A stretch of DNA of 38,671 nt from UBA6814 sp040753075 (GCA_040753075.1 JBFMHA010000027.1:1-38671), one strand, 5' to 3'; positions 1-8,492 are shown, counted from the first letter of the stretch. Notes: generated by a model not told the origin, from the letters alone. Program-made: numbers and translations.

Positions 1-270
1 CAGGGCGCAGCGGCCGGCCAGCCCGGCCGGGTCCAGGCTCCACCCGGCCCGCCGGAGCAGGCCCCCCACGTCCCGGCCCAGGGACAGGCCCGGGAAACGC
101 CCGGGACGCCGCTCCAGCTCCAGGCCCGGGGCCTGCGGCCCCTTGGCCCGGGCCAGGCGCTCCCGCACCACGGTCCGGCGGGACGCGGCCGCCGACATCC
201 CGCGCAGGAAGCCCCAGCCGGCCCCGAAGGCCAGGAGCGCGGCGAGCGCGGCAAGGATCAGGGGGTCCAT
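1..270 (-). CDS. tadB: TadB, inner-membrane platform protein of the Tad pilus (partial, N-terminus only)
   Basis: Reading leftward from the ATG at 268-270, the frame stays open to the window edge, giving about 90 residues. It begins with a hydrophobic segment (about residues 4-24: MDPLILAALAALLAFGAG) followed by a basic, Arg-rich stretch. This is the usual start of TadB, a T2SF-domain protein that works with the TadA ATPase in pilus assembly. The T2SF domain itself lies outside the window. It starts 9 nt after the tadA stop, in the same operon and orientation, which is the canonical tadA-tadB order. The identification rests mainly on position plus the N-terminal hydrophobic segment. Confidence 0.65.
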   Translation of the reverse strand, partial: MDPLILAALAALLAFGAGWGFLRGMSAAASRRTVVRERLARAKGPQAPGLELERRPGRFPGLSLGRDVGGLLRRAGWSLDPAGLAGRCAL

Positions 271-279
271 GGTCTGCTC

Positions 280-1707
280 CTACACCGTGAATATCCGGCC
301 CGGGTCGAACAGGCCGCCTTCCAGGTCCACGCCCATGGCCGCCAGGCGCTCGGCGAACTTGGGCCGCACCCCGGCCGAGCGGAAGCGGCCGCGCACCTTG
401 CCGTTCTCGTCCACTCCGGTCTGCTCGAACCCGAATATCTCCTGCATGGTGATCATCTCCCCCTCCATGCCGGTGATCTCCTGCAGGGACAGCAGCTTGC
501 GGCTGCCGTCCCCGAGCCGGGCGATCTGCACCACCACGTCCAGGGCCGAGGCGATGTAGCGCTTGAGGGAGCGCGGCTCGATGGCCAGGCCGGCCATGGC
601 CACCATGGTCTCCAGGCGCATGAGCGCGTCCCGGGCCGAGTTGGCGTGGATGGTGGTGAGGGAGCCGTCGTGGCCGGTGTTCATGGCCTGGAGCATGTCC
701 AGGGCCTCGGGGCCGCGCACCTCGCCCACGATGATCCGGTCCGGCCGCATGCGCAGGCAGTTCTTCACCAGGTCGCGCTGGGTCACCTCGCCCCGGCCCT
801 CGATGTTGGCGGGCCGGGTCTCCAGGCGCACCACGTGCTCCTGCTTGAGCTGCAGTTCGGCCGCGTCCTCGATGGTCACGATGCGCTCGTGGACCGGGAT
901 GAAGCGGGACAGGGCGTTGAGCATGGTGGTCTTGCCCGATCCCGTGCCCCCGGAGACGAGCACGTTGAGGCGGGCCTTGACCACCCCGGCCAGCACCTGG
1001 CCGATCTCCGGGGTCAGGGCCTTGAAGTTCACCAGATCGGCCAGCTCCAGCTTGTCCCGGGAGAACTTGCGGATGGACAGGGAGGGGCCGTCCAGGGCCA
1101 GGGGCGGGATGATGGCGTTGACCCGCGAGCCGTCGGCCAGCCGGGCGTCCACCATGGGCGAGGACTCGTCCACCCGGCGGCCCACCCGGGTCACGATGCG
1201 GTCGATGATCTTGCGCAGGTGCTCGTTGTCCCGGAAGCGCACCCCGGCGCGGGCCAGCCGGCCGCGGCGCTCCACGTAGACCCGGTCGTAGCTGTTGACC
1301 AGGATGTCGGCCACGGTGGGGTCGGCCAGGAGCGGCTCCAGGGGCCCCAGGCCCAGGACCTCGTCCAGGACCTCGGCGTTCAGGCTGCGCCGCTCGGCCG
1401 CATTCAGGGGCGCCGCCGCGAACTCCTCGGCCAGGATGCGCTCGGTGAGCCGGGCGATCTCCTCGCGCAGGCGGTCGGCGGGCATGGACTCCAGGACGGA
1501 GAGATCCATGGCCTCCACCAGCCGGTCGTGGATGCGGGTCTTGACCTCGTAGAAGGCCTGTCCGCGGGCCGCCCCTTCCGGCAGCGGCGGGGACGGCGCG
1601 GCCGGCGCGGCTTCCGGCCGCGCCGCCGGAACCGGGAGCGCGGGGCGGGCCGGCGGGAGCGGCCGGACCGGACCCAGGCCCCGGAGCACGCGTTCGGCTG
1701 GCTTCAT
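280..1707 (-). CDS. tadA: TadA/CpaF secretion ATPase of the Tad pilus
   Basis: This 475-residue hexameric ATPase powers Flp pilus assembly from the cytoplasmic face. A variable Pro/Ala-rich head (1-50) precedes the CpaF-type N-terminal domain (about 50-150) and the RecA-like domain. Walker A is GGTGSGKT at 253-260, and a Walker B/Asp-box region carries RIIVGEVRGPEAL at about 322-334. The frame stays open far upstream, but the start chosen is the ATG at 1705-1707 because GGAGAG lies just before it and because tadZ ends at 1722, 14 nt upstream. It sits between tadZ and tadB, as in most tad loci. Length and motifs are normal for the family. Confidence 0.95.
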   Translation of the reverse strand: MKPAERVLRGLGPVRPLPPARPALPVPAARPEAAPAAPSPPLPEGAARGQAFYEVKTRIHDRLVEAMDLSVLESMPADRLREEIARLTERILAEEFAAAPLNAAERRSLNAEVLDEVLGLGPLEPLLADPTVADILVNSYDRVYVERRGRLARAGVRFRDNEHLRKIIDRIVTRVGRRVDESSPMVDARLADGSRVNAIIPPLALDGPSLSIRKFSRDKLELADLVNFKALTPEIGQVLAGVVKARLNVLVSGGTGSGKTTMLNALSRFIPVHERIVTIEDAAELQLKQEHVVRLETRPANIEGRGEVTQRDLVKNCLRMRPDRIIVGEVRGPEALDMLQAMNTGHDGSLTTIHANSARDALMRLETMVAMAGLAIEPRSLKRYIASALDVVVQIARLGDGSRKLLSLQEITGMEGEMITMQEIFGFEQTGVDENGKVRGRFRSAGVRPKFAERLAAMGVDLEGGLFDPGRIFTV

Positions 1708-1721
1708 GGCTGCTCTCCGGC

Positions 1722-2903
1722 TCAGGCCGCCGCCGGGCGGCGGAAGAGGTTCAGGGGCGACCAGGCCCGGGCCTGGCGGGGCGCGGCCGGAACGGATCCG
1801 TCCAGGCGCCCGGCCAGGCTGCGCAGGGACTGGGACAGCCGGGAGCGCGGCGCGGCCGCGGCCAGGGGCTTGCCCAGGTTGGCCGAGGACAGGGCCGCCT
1901 CGTAGTCGTTGGGCAGGAGGAAGAAGGCCGGCCGGCCGGCGATCTCCTCGGCCTCGGCCAGTGACACCTCGGAGTTGGAGAGATGGCGGTTGAAGAGGAT
2001 GCGCAGCCGGGCGGCCAGGTCCCGGTCCAGGGCGGCCAGGGACTCCACCATGCGGCGCAGGCGGGCCAGGGCGGGCAGGGCCAGGGTGGCCACCAGGAGC
2101 GCCTCGTCCGCCCGGCGCAGCACGGCCAGGGCGGTCTCGTCCAGGGTGTTGCCCGCATCGACCACGGTGAGGGCGAAGGCCTGCCGGCTGATGTCCAGGA
2201 TGCGGCCCGCCGCGGCCTCGCTCGCCAGGGCCGCGGACTCGTGGTCCCCGGCCGCGGGCAGGACAGCCAGGCCGGAGCCGTGCCGGGCCATGATGCCGCC
2301 CAGGTAGGCCGGGTCCAGGCGCTCCAGGTTGCGCAGGGCCTCGCCCAGGTCGAACTCCGGGGCCAGGTCCAGGAGCAGCGGCGCATCGGGCAGGCCGCCG
2401 TGCAGCTCCAGGAGGGCCGTCCCGGAGCCGGCCCGCGCCCCGGGCATGTCCGCTGCGAGGTTGGCGGCCAGGTTCACGGCTATGGTGGTGGTCCCCACCC
2501 CGCCCTTGCATCCGGCCAGGGCGACGACCCGGCCCCGCTCCCCGGCGGCGGGCGCGGGCTGCGGCGAGCCGCCGCGCGACAGGATGCGGGCGCAGGCCGC
2601 GTCCAGGGCCGCAGGGTCCAGGGGCAGGGGCAGCACCTCGCGCACCCCGGCCCGCATGGCCGCGAGCAGGTCCTCCGGGTCCAGGCCCGGGGCCAGGACC
2701 AGCACCTCGCACACCCCGGCGGTGGCCAGGAGCGCGGCCGCGGCCGCATAGCCCGGACCCGCGGCCTCCCGGTCCAGCACCACCAGGCCGGCCGGGCCTT
2801 CCCCGGCCGGGGCCGCCCAGTCCCGGGCGGCGAAGAAGTCCCCGGCCGAGCGGCGCAGGGCGGGGTCGGCGAGCAGCAGGGTCACGGGCAACTGGCGGTT
2901 CAT
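1722..2903 (-). CDS. tadZ: TadZ/CpaE, MinD/ParA-like pilus-localising ATPase
   Basis: A 393-residue protein with a receiver-like N-terminal half (about 1-110) that lacks an obvious acidic pocket, followed by a ParA/MinD-type ATPase. The deviant Walker A is CKGGVGTTT at 132-140: the usual GKTT lysine is Thr, as is common in TadZ/CpaE. In characterised tad systems TadZ places the pilus apparatus at the cell pole. The start is the ATG at 2901-2903, preceded by AAGGGGGAG; the stop is at 1722-1724. It lies 35 nt downstream of the tadG stop and 14 nt before tadA. The frame is open far upstream only because of high GC content, so the longer reading is not accepted. Confidence 0.92.
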   Translation of the reverse strand: MNRQLPVTLLLADPALRRSAGDFFAARDWAAPAGEGPAGLVVLDREAAGPGYAAAAALLATAGVCEVLVLAPGLDPEDLLAAMRAGVREVLPLPLDPAALDAACARILSRGGSPQPAPAAGERGRVVALAGCKGGVGTTTIAVNLAANLAADMPGARAGSGTALLELHGGLPDAPLLLDLAPEFDLGEALRNLERLDPAYLGGIMARHGSGLAVLPAAGDHESAALASEAAAGRILDISRQAFALTVVDAGNTLDETALAVLRRADEALLVATLALPALARLRRMVESLAALDRDLAARLRILFNRHLSNSEVSLAEAEEIAGRPAFFLLPNDYEAALSSANLGKPLAAAAPRSRLSQSLRSLAGRLDGSVPAAPRQARAWSPLNLFRRPAAA

Positions 2904-2938
2904 GGTCTCCCCCTTGTCCTGGCGGGCAGGCGACGGGC

Positions 2939-4108
2939 CTAGCCCTCGCGGCTCGAGTCCGCGATGAGCCGGGCGATGAAGGTCAGGCACTCCCCCTCGG
3001 CGCTCTGCGGCGAGCGCGCCAGGGTGTTGATGAAGCGGGCGGTGATCACGCCCTGGCCCTGCACGTTCTCGATGAACACCGCGCCCAGCTGGTACACCCG
3101 CAGGGTGTTGCGGCCCGAGGTGGGCGGATAGCGCGGATCGTAGAAGGCCACGATGCCCACCCGCGGGCTGTTGAGCGGGTCCGGGAAGTCGCTGCCGGTG
3201 ATGCTCCCCGAGGCGTCGTCCCAGGCGGCGTAGGGGTCCTGGGCCAGGAGCTGGCGCAGGCCCTGGTCCGTGGGGCCGACCATGTTGCCGGGCTCCAGGC
3301 AGAGCTCGTCGTCCAGCTCCACCAGCACGGTGTTGGAGCCGGTGCACCCGGCGATGTTCTCCTTGTATTCCGCCGCCCCGGTGACCGGATCGCCCTTGTT
3401 CACCGGCGGGAGGTCCACGGCGCTGTACTGGCCGGGGGCCACCGTGTCGTGGGGGTCGCCGTACTTGAGGGTGACGCGGGCTCCCACGTCGGCCTGGGAG
3501 TAGCCGATCACCTGCACGGAGCCCAGCTCCGCGGGGTTGTTCACGTCCAGTTCGCCGTTGTTGTAGGCGGCCGATCCGGCTCCGGCGGCGGTGTCGTCCC
3601 AGGTGAACTTGGTGGGCACGATGAAGGGCTTGACGCACTTGCTGGTGCAGACCGGGAAGAGGCCGGCCCGGGCCGTGGCCGTGAGGTCCGCGAAGGGCCG
3701 TCCGAGCACCCGGCCGAAGAACAGCTCCACCGGGTTGCCGCGCTCCGCGGTGCGGGCGATGCGCACCTCCACCTGGTTGGCCGCGGCCTCGTCGGGCAGG
3801 CCGTCCAGGAGCAGATCCACGTCGGCCGCGGTCACCGCGGTCTCGGGCCGGTCGGCCGGGGAAAGGTTCTTCAGGGCGTATTCCAGGGCCACCCGGCGCA
3901 CGGCCGCGGGGTCCCCCCGCCAGGACAGGGATGCCGAGGCGCCGGCCAGGGCCGCGGCGTCGGCCGCGTTCTGCAGGTCCGCGCGCTTGGCCCGCAGGTG
4001 CCCCAGGTCCACGGCCAGGGCCGCGACCCCGGCCAGGACCACCAGGGACAGGGCCGCCATGAGGCTCACCGCCCCCCGCTCGCTTCGTCGTGTCTGCATG
4101 GTGCGCAT
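2939..4108 (-). CDS. tadG: TadG-like pilus assembly protein (no vWA domain)
   Basis: This 389-residue protein has the TadG-like N-terminus: a basic leader ending in ERGAVSL, a membrane segment at about 14-34, then DLGHLRAKRADLQNAADAAA, the signature of Flp-associated TadG proteins. The rest looks extracytoplasmic, with several cysteines, and no MIDAS (DxSxS) motif is visible. The start is the ATG at 4106-4108, with AGGAGG six bases upstream; an in-frame GTG at 4121-4123 lies upstream of that SD and is less likely. The upstream TadE-like gene ends at 4120, so its stop abuts this SD and translation is probably coupled. A vWA-bearing TadG is encoded separately at 9215-10537. Confidence 0.85.
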   Translation of the reverse strand: MRTMQTRRSERGAVSLMAALSLVVLAGVAALAVDLGHLRAKRADLQNAADAAALAGASASLSWRGDPAAVRRVALEYALKNLSPADRPETAVTAADVDLLLDGLPDEAAANQVEVRIARTAERGNPVELFFGRVLGRPFADLTATARAGLFPVCTSKCVKPFIVPTKFTWDDTAAGAGSAAYNNGELDVNNPAELGSVQVIGYSQADVGARVTLKYGDPHDTVAPGQYSAVDLPPVNKGDPVTGAAEYKENIAGCTGSNTVLVELDDELCLEPGNMVGPTDQGLRQLLAQDPYAAWDDASGSITGSDFPDPLNSPRVGIVAFYDPRYPPTSGRNTLRVYQLGAVFIENVQGQGVITARFINTLARSPQSAEGECLTFIARLIADSSREG

Positions 4109-4119
4109 GCCGTGCCTCC

Positions 4120-4544
4120 TCACAGGCGCCGGGCCACGGAATTGGCCTCGACCTTGGCCAGCCTGGGGATGATCCTCCCAGGGGCAGCAGGTGGAGGTCC
4201 GAGAGGTCGTACTCCACCCGGACCCCGACCTCGACGCCCAGGCCGTCCAGTCCGGCCGGGGCGTCGACCAGCATCGCGACCCGGTCGGGGTCCAGGCCCG
4301 CGGCGGCGATGGCGGCCAGGACCGCCGGGCCGGCGGCGTCCCCCCGGGCCGCGCGCATGGCCCCTTCGTGGGCGGCCACGGCCACCACCCGGCGCGCCCC
4401 GAGGTAGCTGGAGAAATTGAGCACGCCCGCGGCCAGGGGGAGCACCACCAGGGCCGCCAGCAGGGCGAACTCCACGCACACGGTCCCGCGCTCCGCCTTC
4501 CTCTCGGCCGCCATCCGGCCCATGTGGCTCCGGTTCACTCGCAT
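4120..4544 (-). pseudogene. TadE-like minor pseudopilin with an apparent 1-nt frameshift
   Basis: From the ATG at 4542-4544 (GGGGGC upstream) the frame encodes a TadE-type protein: ERG followed by TVCVE, a prepilin-peptidase-like site with Glu at +5 (residue 25), then a hydrophobic segment. After about residue 123 (HLLPLG) the frame runs on without a stop into unrelated sequence. The alternative frame, entered near 4174-4185, gives RIIPRLAKVEANSVARRL and a TGA at 4120-4122, exactly where the next gene's SD begins. One added base in the GGGAGG run would restore a normal protein of about 141 residues. So it is a recent frameshift, a sequencing indel or programmed slippage. TadE proteins are minor pseudopilins acting with Flp. 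Confidence 0.7.
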
Positions 4545-4553
4545 GGCCGCCCC

Positions 4554-4955
4554 CTAGGGTTCGTGCACCATCTCCGCGCTGGCGGCGATGTCCTGCAGGG
4601 CCGCCGCGCCGGGAATGAAGCCCGGCAGCACCAGGTAGTCCATGCGGGCCTGCACGGTGACGGCCACGGGCCGGCCCGGGGCGCGGGTCCCCACCGTGAC
4701 CTTCACGCTGTCCAGGGACCGGGTCTGGGCCGCCAGATCGGCCAGCACCGCGTCCACCACCTGCTGGTCCGTGGGCTCGTGCAGCACCGCCAGGCGCGCG
4801 CCGCGGGCCGCGGCGTCGGCCGCCGCCCCGCGCAGCCACAGCACCCGGCCGAAGTCCACGCAGGCCACCAGCAGCAGCACGAAGACCGGCATCAGCATGG
4901 CCGTCTCCAGGATGACCGCGCCCCGCCGCGCGCCCCGAGCCGCCTGCGCGTTCAC
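4554..4955 (-). CDS. tadE: TadE-like minor pseudopilin
   Basis: A 133-residue protein. A basic leader ends at Gly12, followed by AVILE with Glu17 at +5 of the predicted prepilin-peptidase cleavage site, then a hydrophobic stretch (about 18-36). This is the TadE pattern. The remainder is a small extracytoplasmic domain with no cysteine pair. The start is a GTG at 4953-4955 with GGAGAG upstream, overlapping the TGA of the preceding lipoprotein gene by 4 nt (GTGA), so translation is coupled. It lies 9 nt before the second TadE-like gene. It is probably cleaved by the TadV peptidase encoded upstream in the same operon. Confidence 0.88.
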   Translation of the reverse strand: MNAQAARGARRGAVILETAMLMPVFVLLLVACVDFGRVLWLRGAAADAAARGARLAVLHEPTDQQVVDAVLADLAAQTRSLDSVKVTVGTRAPGRPVAVTVQARMDYLVLPGFIPGAAALQDIAASAEMVHEP

Positions 4956-5224
4956 TTCTTCTCTCCGCCCAGGAGCACGGCGAAGCTCTCCGCGCCCCCT
5001 TCCTTCTTTTCCGCGCCGAAGCCGTCGCGGTAGCCCTGCAGCACCTGCCGCCCGGCCTGGCCGTCCAGGCCGGCCACCGGCTCGGTCCCGCCGGCGTCGG
5101 GATTGAGGATCTGGGCCTGCACGGCCCGGCGCACGCTCTGGCCCATGGGCCGCTGCGGCTCCTGAGCCGCGCAGCCGGCCAGCAGGCACGCCAGGACCGG
5201 GACGAACAGGATGCGGGTGGTCAT
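4952..5224 (-). CDS. Small Tad-locus lipoprotein of unknown function
   Basis: A 90-residue protein with a lipoprotein signal peptide: MTTR, a hydrophobic core, then lipobox LLAGC with the lipidated Cys at residue 18. The mature part (about 72 residues) is polar and lacks a recognised domain. It overlaps both neighbours by 4 nt (ATGA with the secretin gene; GTGA with tadE), which argues that it is a real gene made together with the secretin. By position it could be a pilotin- or RcpB/TadD-like accessory for the outer-membrane secretin, but no sequence signature of those families is visible, so this is inference. It contains a GGTEPVAGLDGQAGRQVLQ segment that may help find homologues. Confidence 0.8.
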   Translation of the reverse strand: MTTRILFVPVLACLLAGCAAQEPQRPMGQSVRRAVQAQILNPDAGGTEPVAGLDGQAGRQVLQGYRDGFGAEKKEGGAESFAVLLGGEKK

Positions 5225-6672
5225 GGCCGAGCCTCCCCGGGCAGCATGTGCCCGAAATCGCCCTCCAGTCCCGAGCCCTTGGCCGCGGGCGCCCGCGGCG
5301 CGACGCCCATGCCCGCCGGGGCCTCGCCCGAGAGCCGGCCGTTCAGGAAGAAGTCCAGCTCGCCGGGTTCGGCGTAGGCGTCGGTGGGCAGGGCCAGGTC
5401 GCCGGCCGCGACGGGCCGGGCCAGGTGGGGAGTGACGATGATGATGAGTTCGCTCTCGTTCTTCTGGAACTGCTTGGAGCTGAACAGGGTCCCCAGCACC
5501 GGCACGTCGCCCAGGCCGGGCGCCCGGTCGAAGTTCGAACGCACGCTGTCCCGGAACAGGCCGGCGATGGCGAAGCTCTGGCCGTCGCCCAGCTCCACGG
5601 TGGTGGAGGCCTTGCGGGTGTTCAGGCCGGGGATCACGAAGCCGGCGATGGTGGCCGCGCTGGAGTAGTCCAGCTCCGAGACCTCGGGGGCCACCTCCAG
5701 GCTGATGGTCTGGGGCCCGATGACCCGGGGGGTGAAGTTCAGGCTCACCCCGAACTTCTTGTACTCCACGGCCACGGTGCCCAGGCCCTGGGGCACGGGC
5801 ACCGGGATCTCGCCGCCGGCCAGGAACTCGGCGCTGCGGCCGGACACGCACATGAGGTTGGGCTCGGCCAGGACCTTGATGAGCCCGTCCTCCTTGAGCG
5901 CGTCCAGGAAGCCGGTGTAGACGCCCTTGCCGCTGTGGAAGCGGAACATGCCGTTCACGCTCTGGGAGGGCTCCAGGCCGGTGGGGGTGTTGAAGGAGTC
6001 CGAGCCCTGGATCTGGAAGGGATAGATGTCCAGCGGCCCCTGGTTGTTGAGCTTCACCAGGTTGTTCAGGAAGGAGTACACGAAGTCCCCGCCCATGAAG
6101 TAGCTGAAGTTCACCCCCAGCCGCTTGAGCGCGGTGCGGGTCATCTCCGCCACCTTGACCTCCAGGAGCACCTGCTGCACCCCGGCCACCTGGAGCAGGT
6201 TCACCACCTGGTCCCCGGCGAAGCTCCTGGCCACGGCCAGGGCGGTGTCCTGGCCGGCGACGCTGGACACCGCGCCGGTCAGGGCCACGGAGCCGTGCAT
6301 GGCGCTCACCCCCAGCCCGTGCTCGCCGGGCAGCACCCGGTGCAGGGCCTCCTTGATCCGGGCCACGTCCGGGGCCACCTCCAGGTCGTAGATCCCGGCC
6401 ACCCGGTCCCCCTGGCTCCAGAGGGTGAGGGTCGCGGCGCCCGGGGCCAGGCCCGCCAGGTAGACCTGGGTGGGCGAGAGCAGCACCAGGGAGGCCACCT
6501 TGGGCTCGGACACCGAGACCCGGGCCACCGGGCCGGGCAGGTCCAGGACCAGGGACCGGCCCACGGCCAGGTCCAGCCTCCGGGCCTCTTGCACGGACCC
6601 CGCGCCCAGGACCGGAGAGGCGGCCAGGAGCAGGACGGACAGGAAGGCGAGGATGCGGGCGAAACGGCTCAT
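5221..6672 (-). CDS. rcpA: RcpA/CpaC secretin, outer-membrane channel of the Tad pilus
   Basis: A 483-residue type II/III secretin. A signal peptide (1-23, ending VLGAG) is followed by the pilus-assembly CpaC N-terminal region (about 28-100), a BON-like stretch (about 105-165), and the C-terminal secretin domain (about 230-430) with GGEIPVPVPQGLGTVAVEY and PVLGTLFSSKQFQKNESELI, both typical secretin motifs. It forms the outer-membrane pore for the Flp pilus. The start ATG at 6670-6672 overlaps the cpaB stop (ATGA); its own stop overlaps the lipoprotein start in the same way. Length and order (cpaB-rcpA) are standard. Confidence 0.95.
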   Translation of the reverse strand: MSRFARILAFLSVLLLAASPVLGAGSVQEARRLDLAVGRSLVLDLPGPVARVSVSEPKVASLVLLSPTQVYLAGLAPGAATLTLWSQGDRVAGIYDLEVAPDVARIKEALHRVLPGEHGLGVSAMHGSVALTGAVSSVAGQDTALAVARSFAGDQVVNLLQVAGVQQVLLEVKVAEMTRTALKRLGVNFSYFMGGDFVYSFLNNLVKLNNQGPLDIYPFQIQGSDSFNTPTGLEPSQSVNGMFRFHSGKGVYTGFLDALKEDGLIKVLAEPNLMCVSGRSAEFLAGGEIPVPVPQGLGTVAVEYKKFGVSLNFTPRVIGPQTISLEVAPEVSELDYSSAATIAGFVIPGLNTRKASTTVELGDGQSFAIAGLFRDSVRSNFDRAPGLGDVPVLGTLFSSKQFQKNESELIIIVTPHLARPVAAGDLALPTDAYAEPGELDFFLNGRLSGEAPAGMGVAPRAPAAKGSGLEGDFGHMLPGEARP

Positions 6673-7502
6673 GACTCCCCTCCCCGGCGCGCGAAGCGCT
6701 GCACCGTGGATTCGGTCCCGCGGAGGACCTCCACCTTGACTTCCGGGGCGGGCCGGACGCCGGGGACGCTCCCCGGCCGGGCCATGCCCAGGGTGGCGGC
6801 GATGCCCGCGCCCGGGGTGGGGGCGGTGGCGTTGTCCGCGGGGTTGCGCAAAGCGAAGTTCAGGGCGCCCTTGGTGGCGGCCAGGGCCAGCTTCTCGCCC
6901 TCCTCGGGGGTCAGCTCCAGGGTGTAGACGTCCACCGAGGCGGGCTTGCCGTCCTCCCCGGGCTCGGTTCCGGTCTCCACCCCGGCGGCCAGCACCAGGA
7001 CGTTGCCGAGCACGGTGCGGGTCATGACCTTGCCGGGCACCTGGTCGTCCTCGATGGTGGCCACCACGTCCACCCGGTTGCCCGGGCGGATGAAGCCGGA
7101 CAGGCCCAGGACCTTGTTGCCCTTGACCGCGATGGCCCGCTTGCCCGGGGACACCAGGGCGGAAACCCCGCCGGCCTGGGCCTCTTCCGGAGCCAGCCGC
7201 CCCTCGGACAGTGGCTCCCGGGCCGCGGCCGGGGTGAGCAGCACCCGACCCGCCAGGCTGCTGGCGTTGCCGGTGAAATAGGTGGCGGGCAGGCCCTCGG
7301 CGCGCATGGAGAGCACGGCGAGGTCCCTGGTCTCCAGCCTGTGGCCGCGGGGCAGGTCCCGGGCCGCGGCCAGCACCTTGACCTCGGCCGCGGACCGGGC
7401 CGGAGCCTGGGCCGCGCGGCTCAGGTGGAAGGCCATGACCCCGGCCAGCAGGGCCAGGGTGCAGGCGGCTCCGAGCTGGATCATCCACTTGGCGTTGCCC
7501 AT
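6669..7502 (-). CDS. cpaB: CpaB/RcpC pilus assembly protein
   Basis: A 277-residue protein with an N-terminal membrane anchor (about 8-28), an SAF domain (about 41-105, VLAAARDLPRGHRLETRDL), and the RcpC/CpaB domain starting near SPGKRAIAVKGN. CpaB is a periplasmic component partnering the secretin in tad systems. The start ATG is at 7500-7502. The gene follows the prepilin peptidase by 21 nt and overlaps rcpA by 4 nt. The last 50 residues are Pro/Gly-rich and less conserved. Confidence 0.93.
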   Translation of the reverse strand: MGNAKWMIQLGAACTLALLAGVMAFHLSRAAQAPARSAAEVKVLAAARDLPRGHRLETRDLAVLSMRAEGLPATYFTGNASSLAGRVLLTPAAAREPLSEGRLAPEEAQAGGVSALVSPGKRAIAVKGNKVLGLSGFIRPGNRVDVVATIEDDQVPGKVMTRTVLGNVLVLAAGVETGTEPGEDGKPASVDVYTLELTPEEGEKLALAATKGALNFALRNPADNATAPTPGAGIAATLGMARPGSVPGVRPAPEVKVEVLRGTESTVQRFARRGGES

Positions 7503-7523
7503 GACGTCTCCCCCTCGCGGTCC

Positions 7524-8072
7524 TCAGGCGAAAATCCAGGCCCGGGTCAGGGCCAGAAAGAGGTACAGGCTGGTCCCGGCGGCGATGGCCAGGCCGTAGC
7601 AGAGCCGGGGCAGGGTCCGCTCCGGAGCGGGCGCGGCGTAGTGCAGGCCGCCCCCGGCGCGCAGGGCCAGGGCCGTCCCGGCCAGCCCGGCCAGGGCGCG
7701 GCGCAGGGCGGCGCGGCCGGCCGGCCGGAACAGGAGCACGGCCAGGGCGTAGGCCCCGCCGAACACGCTGGTGAACAGGAAGGACCACAGCACGCCGGCC
7801 GGCCCCAGGGCCGCGCCCACCGCGGCCATGAGCTTCGCGTCCCCGCCGCCCATGACCCCCAGGCCGTAGGCCGGGAGCATGAGGCCCAGGCCCAGGCCCA
7901 GGCCGGCCAGGCCGGCGACGAAGCCCTCGGGTCCGAACAGGACGAGGCGCAGGAGCAGGAATCCCAGGCAGGCCGGCAGGGTCAGGAGGTTGGGAATGCG
8001 GCGGGCGCGGAGATCCGCAACAACGGCCGCGGCCAGGACCGATGCGAGCGTGATGGCGACGGCGTCGTGCAT
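7524..8072 (-). CDS. tadV: TadV/CpaA prepilin peptidase (A24 family)
   Basis: A 182-residue polytopic membrane aspartyl protease that cleaves Flp and TadE/F prepilins. The two catalytic aspartates are visible: Asp20 in ADLRARRIPN and Asp78 in the GGGDAK (GxGD) motif. About six hydrophobic helices are seen, the normal size for short A24 peptidases without the methylase domain. The start ATG at 8070-8072 is preceded by AAGGGGGAG; the frame is open further upstream but the added residues do not resemble the family. It is the second gene of the operon, 158 nt downstream of flp. Its expected substrates are encoded on both sides of the divergent promoter region. Confidence 0.93.
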   Translation of the reverse strand: MHDAVAITLASVLAAAVVADLRARRIPNLLTLPACLGFLLLRLVLFGPEGFVAGLAGLGLGLGLMLPAYGLGVMGGGDAKLMAAVGAALGPAGVLWSFLFTSVFGGAYALAVLLFRPAGRAALRRALAGLAGTALALRAGGGLHYAAPAPERTLPRLCYGLAIAAGTSLYLFLALTRAWIFA

Positions 8073-8143
8073 GATCTCCCCCTTGCTGTTTCGCGGCGCA
8101 GGACCGCGTCTGGCGTCCTCCTCCTGCCCTGGTCCCTCGCGGC

Positions 8144-8180
8144 GTGGGGTCGGCCGGCCCCCCGGCTCGACCGGCCCCAC
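8144..8180 (-). promoter_or_regulatory. Stem-loop between flp and tadV
   Basis: GTGGGGTCGG pairs with CCGGCCCCAC (one G-U), giving a 10-bp stem in the 158-nt flp-tadV spacer. No T run follows on the minus strand, so it is not a classic terminator. Stem-loops after a major pilin gene often stabilise the short pilin mRNA or reduce downstream expression; here that is inference. Confidence 0.35.
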
Positions 8181-8230
8181 TGCCTCTGGGGGATCCTCCA
8201 GGAGCTGGAGGCTTCGGCCAGGTTTCCCGG

Positions 8231-8419
8231 TTACGGGGTGGCGCCGCCGGTGGCGCCGGCCATGGAGGTTGAAATGCTCGAGAACGTGGTGGACACGCTC
8301 TGGCCCAGGGTGGTCACGGCGGCGATGATCACGCCCGCGATGAGGGCGGCGATGAGGCCGTACTCAAGGGCCGTGGCCCCCTCCTCGTTGCGCAGGAAGT
8401 TGGCGATGATGCGTTGCAT
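8231..8419 (-). CDS. flp: Flp major pilin (type IVb prepilin)
   Basis: A 62-residue prepilin: short leader MQRIIANFLRNEEG, cleavage expected after Gly14, and mature start ATALEYGLIAALIAG with Glu19 at +5 followed by Tyr20. This is the Flp signature that gives the family its name. The hydrophobic helix is about 15-38 and the tail is Ser/Thr/Gly-rich. The start at 8417-8419 has GGAGAGGAGAG upstream. It is the first gene of the minus-strand tad operon, 64 nt downstream of the predicted sigma-54 start site, consistent with high, activator-dependent expression. TadV (7524-8072) is the likely processing enzyme. Confidence 0.96.
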   Translation of the reverse strand: MQRIIANFLRNEEGATALEYGLIAALIAGVIIAAVTTLGQSVSTTFSSISTSMAGATGGATP

Positions 8420-8492
8420 GGTCTCTCTCCTCTCCAGTGGTTTGATGACGGATGGTTTCCCTTGTGGCTGTCTCAGCCGTTGCCCGTCCTTG

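Noticed and set aside
1722..4544. A continuous 940-codon minus-strand frame joining the TadE start to TadZ
   Set aside because: It exists only because of high GC content. It crosses tadG in the wrong frame, and tadG and tadZ each have their own SD and start.
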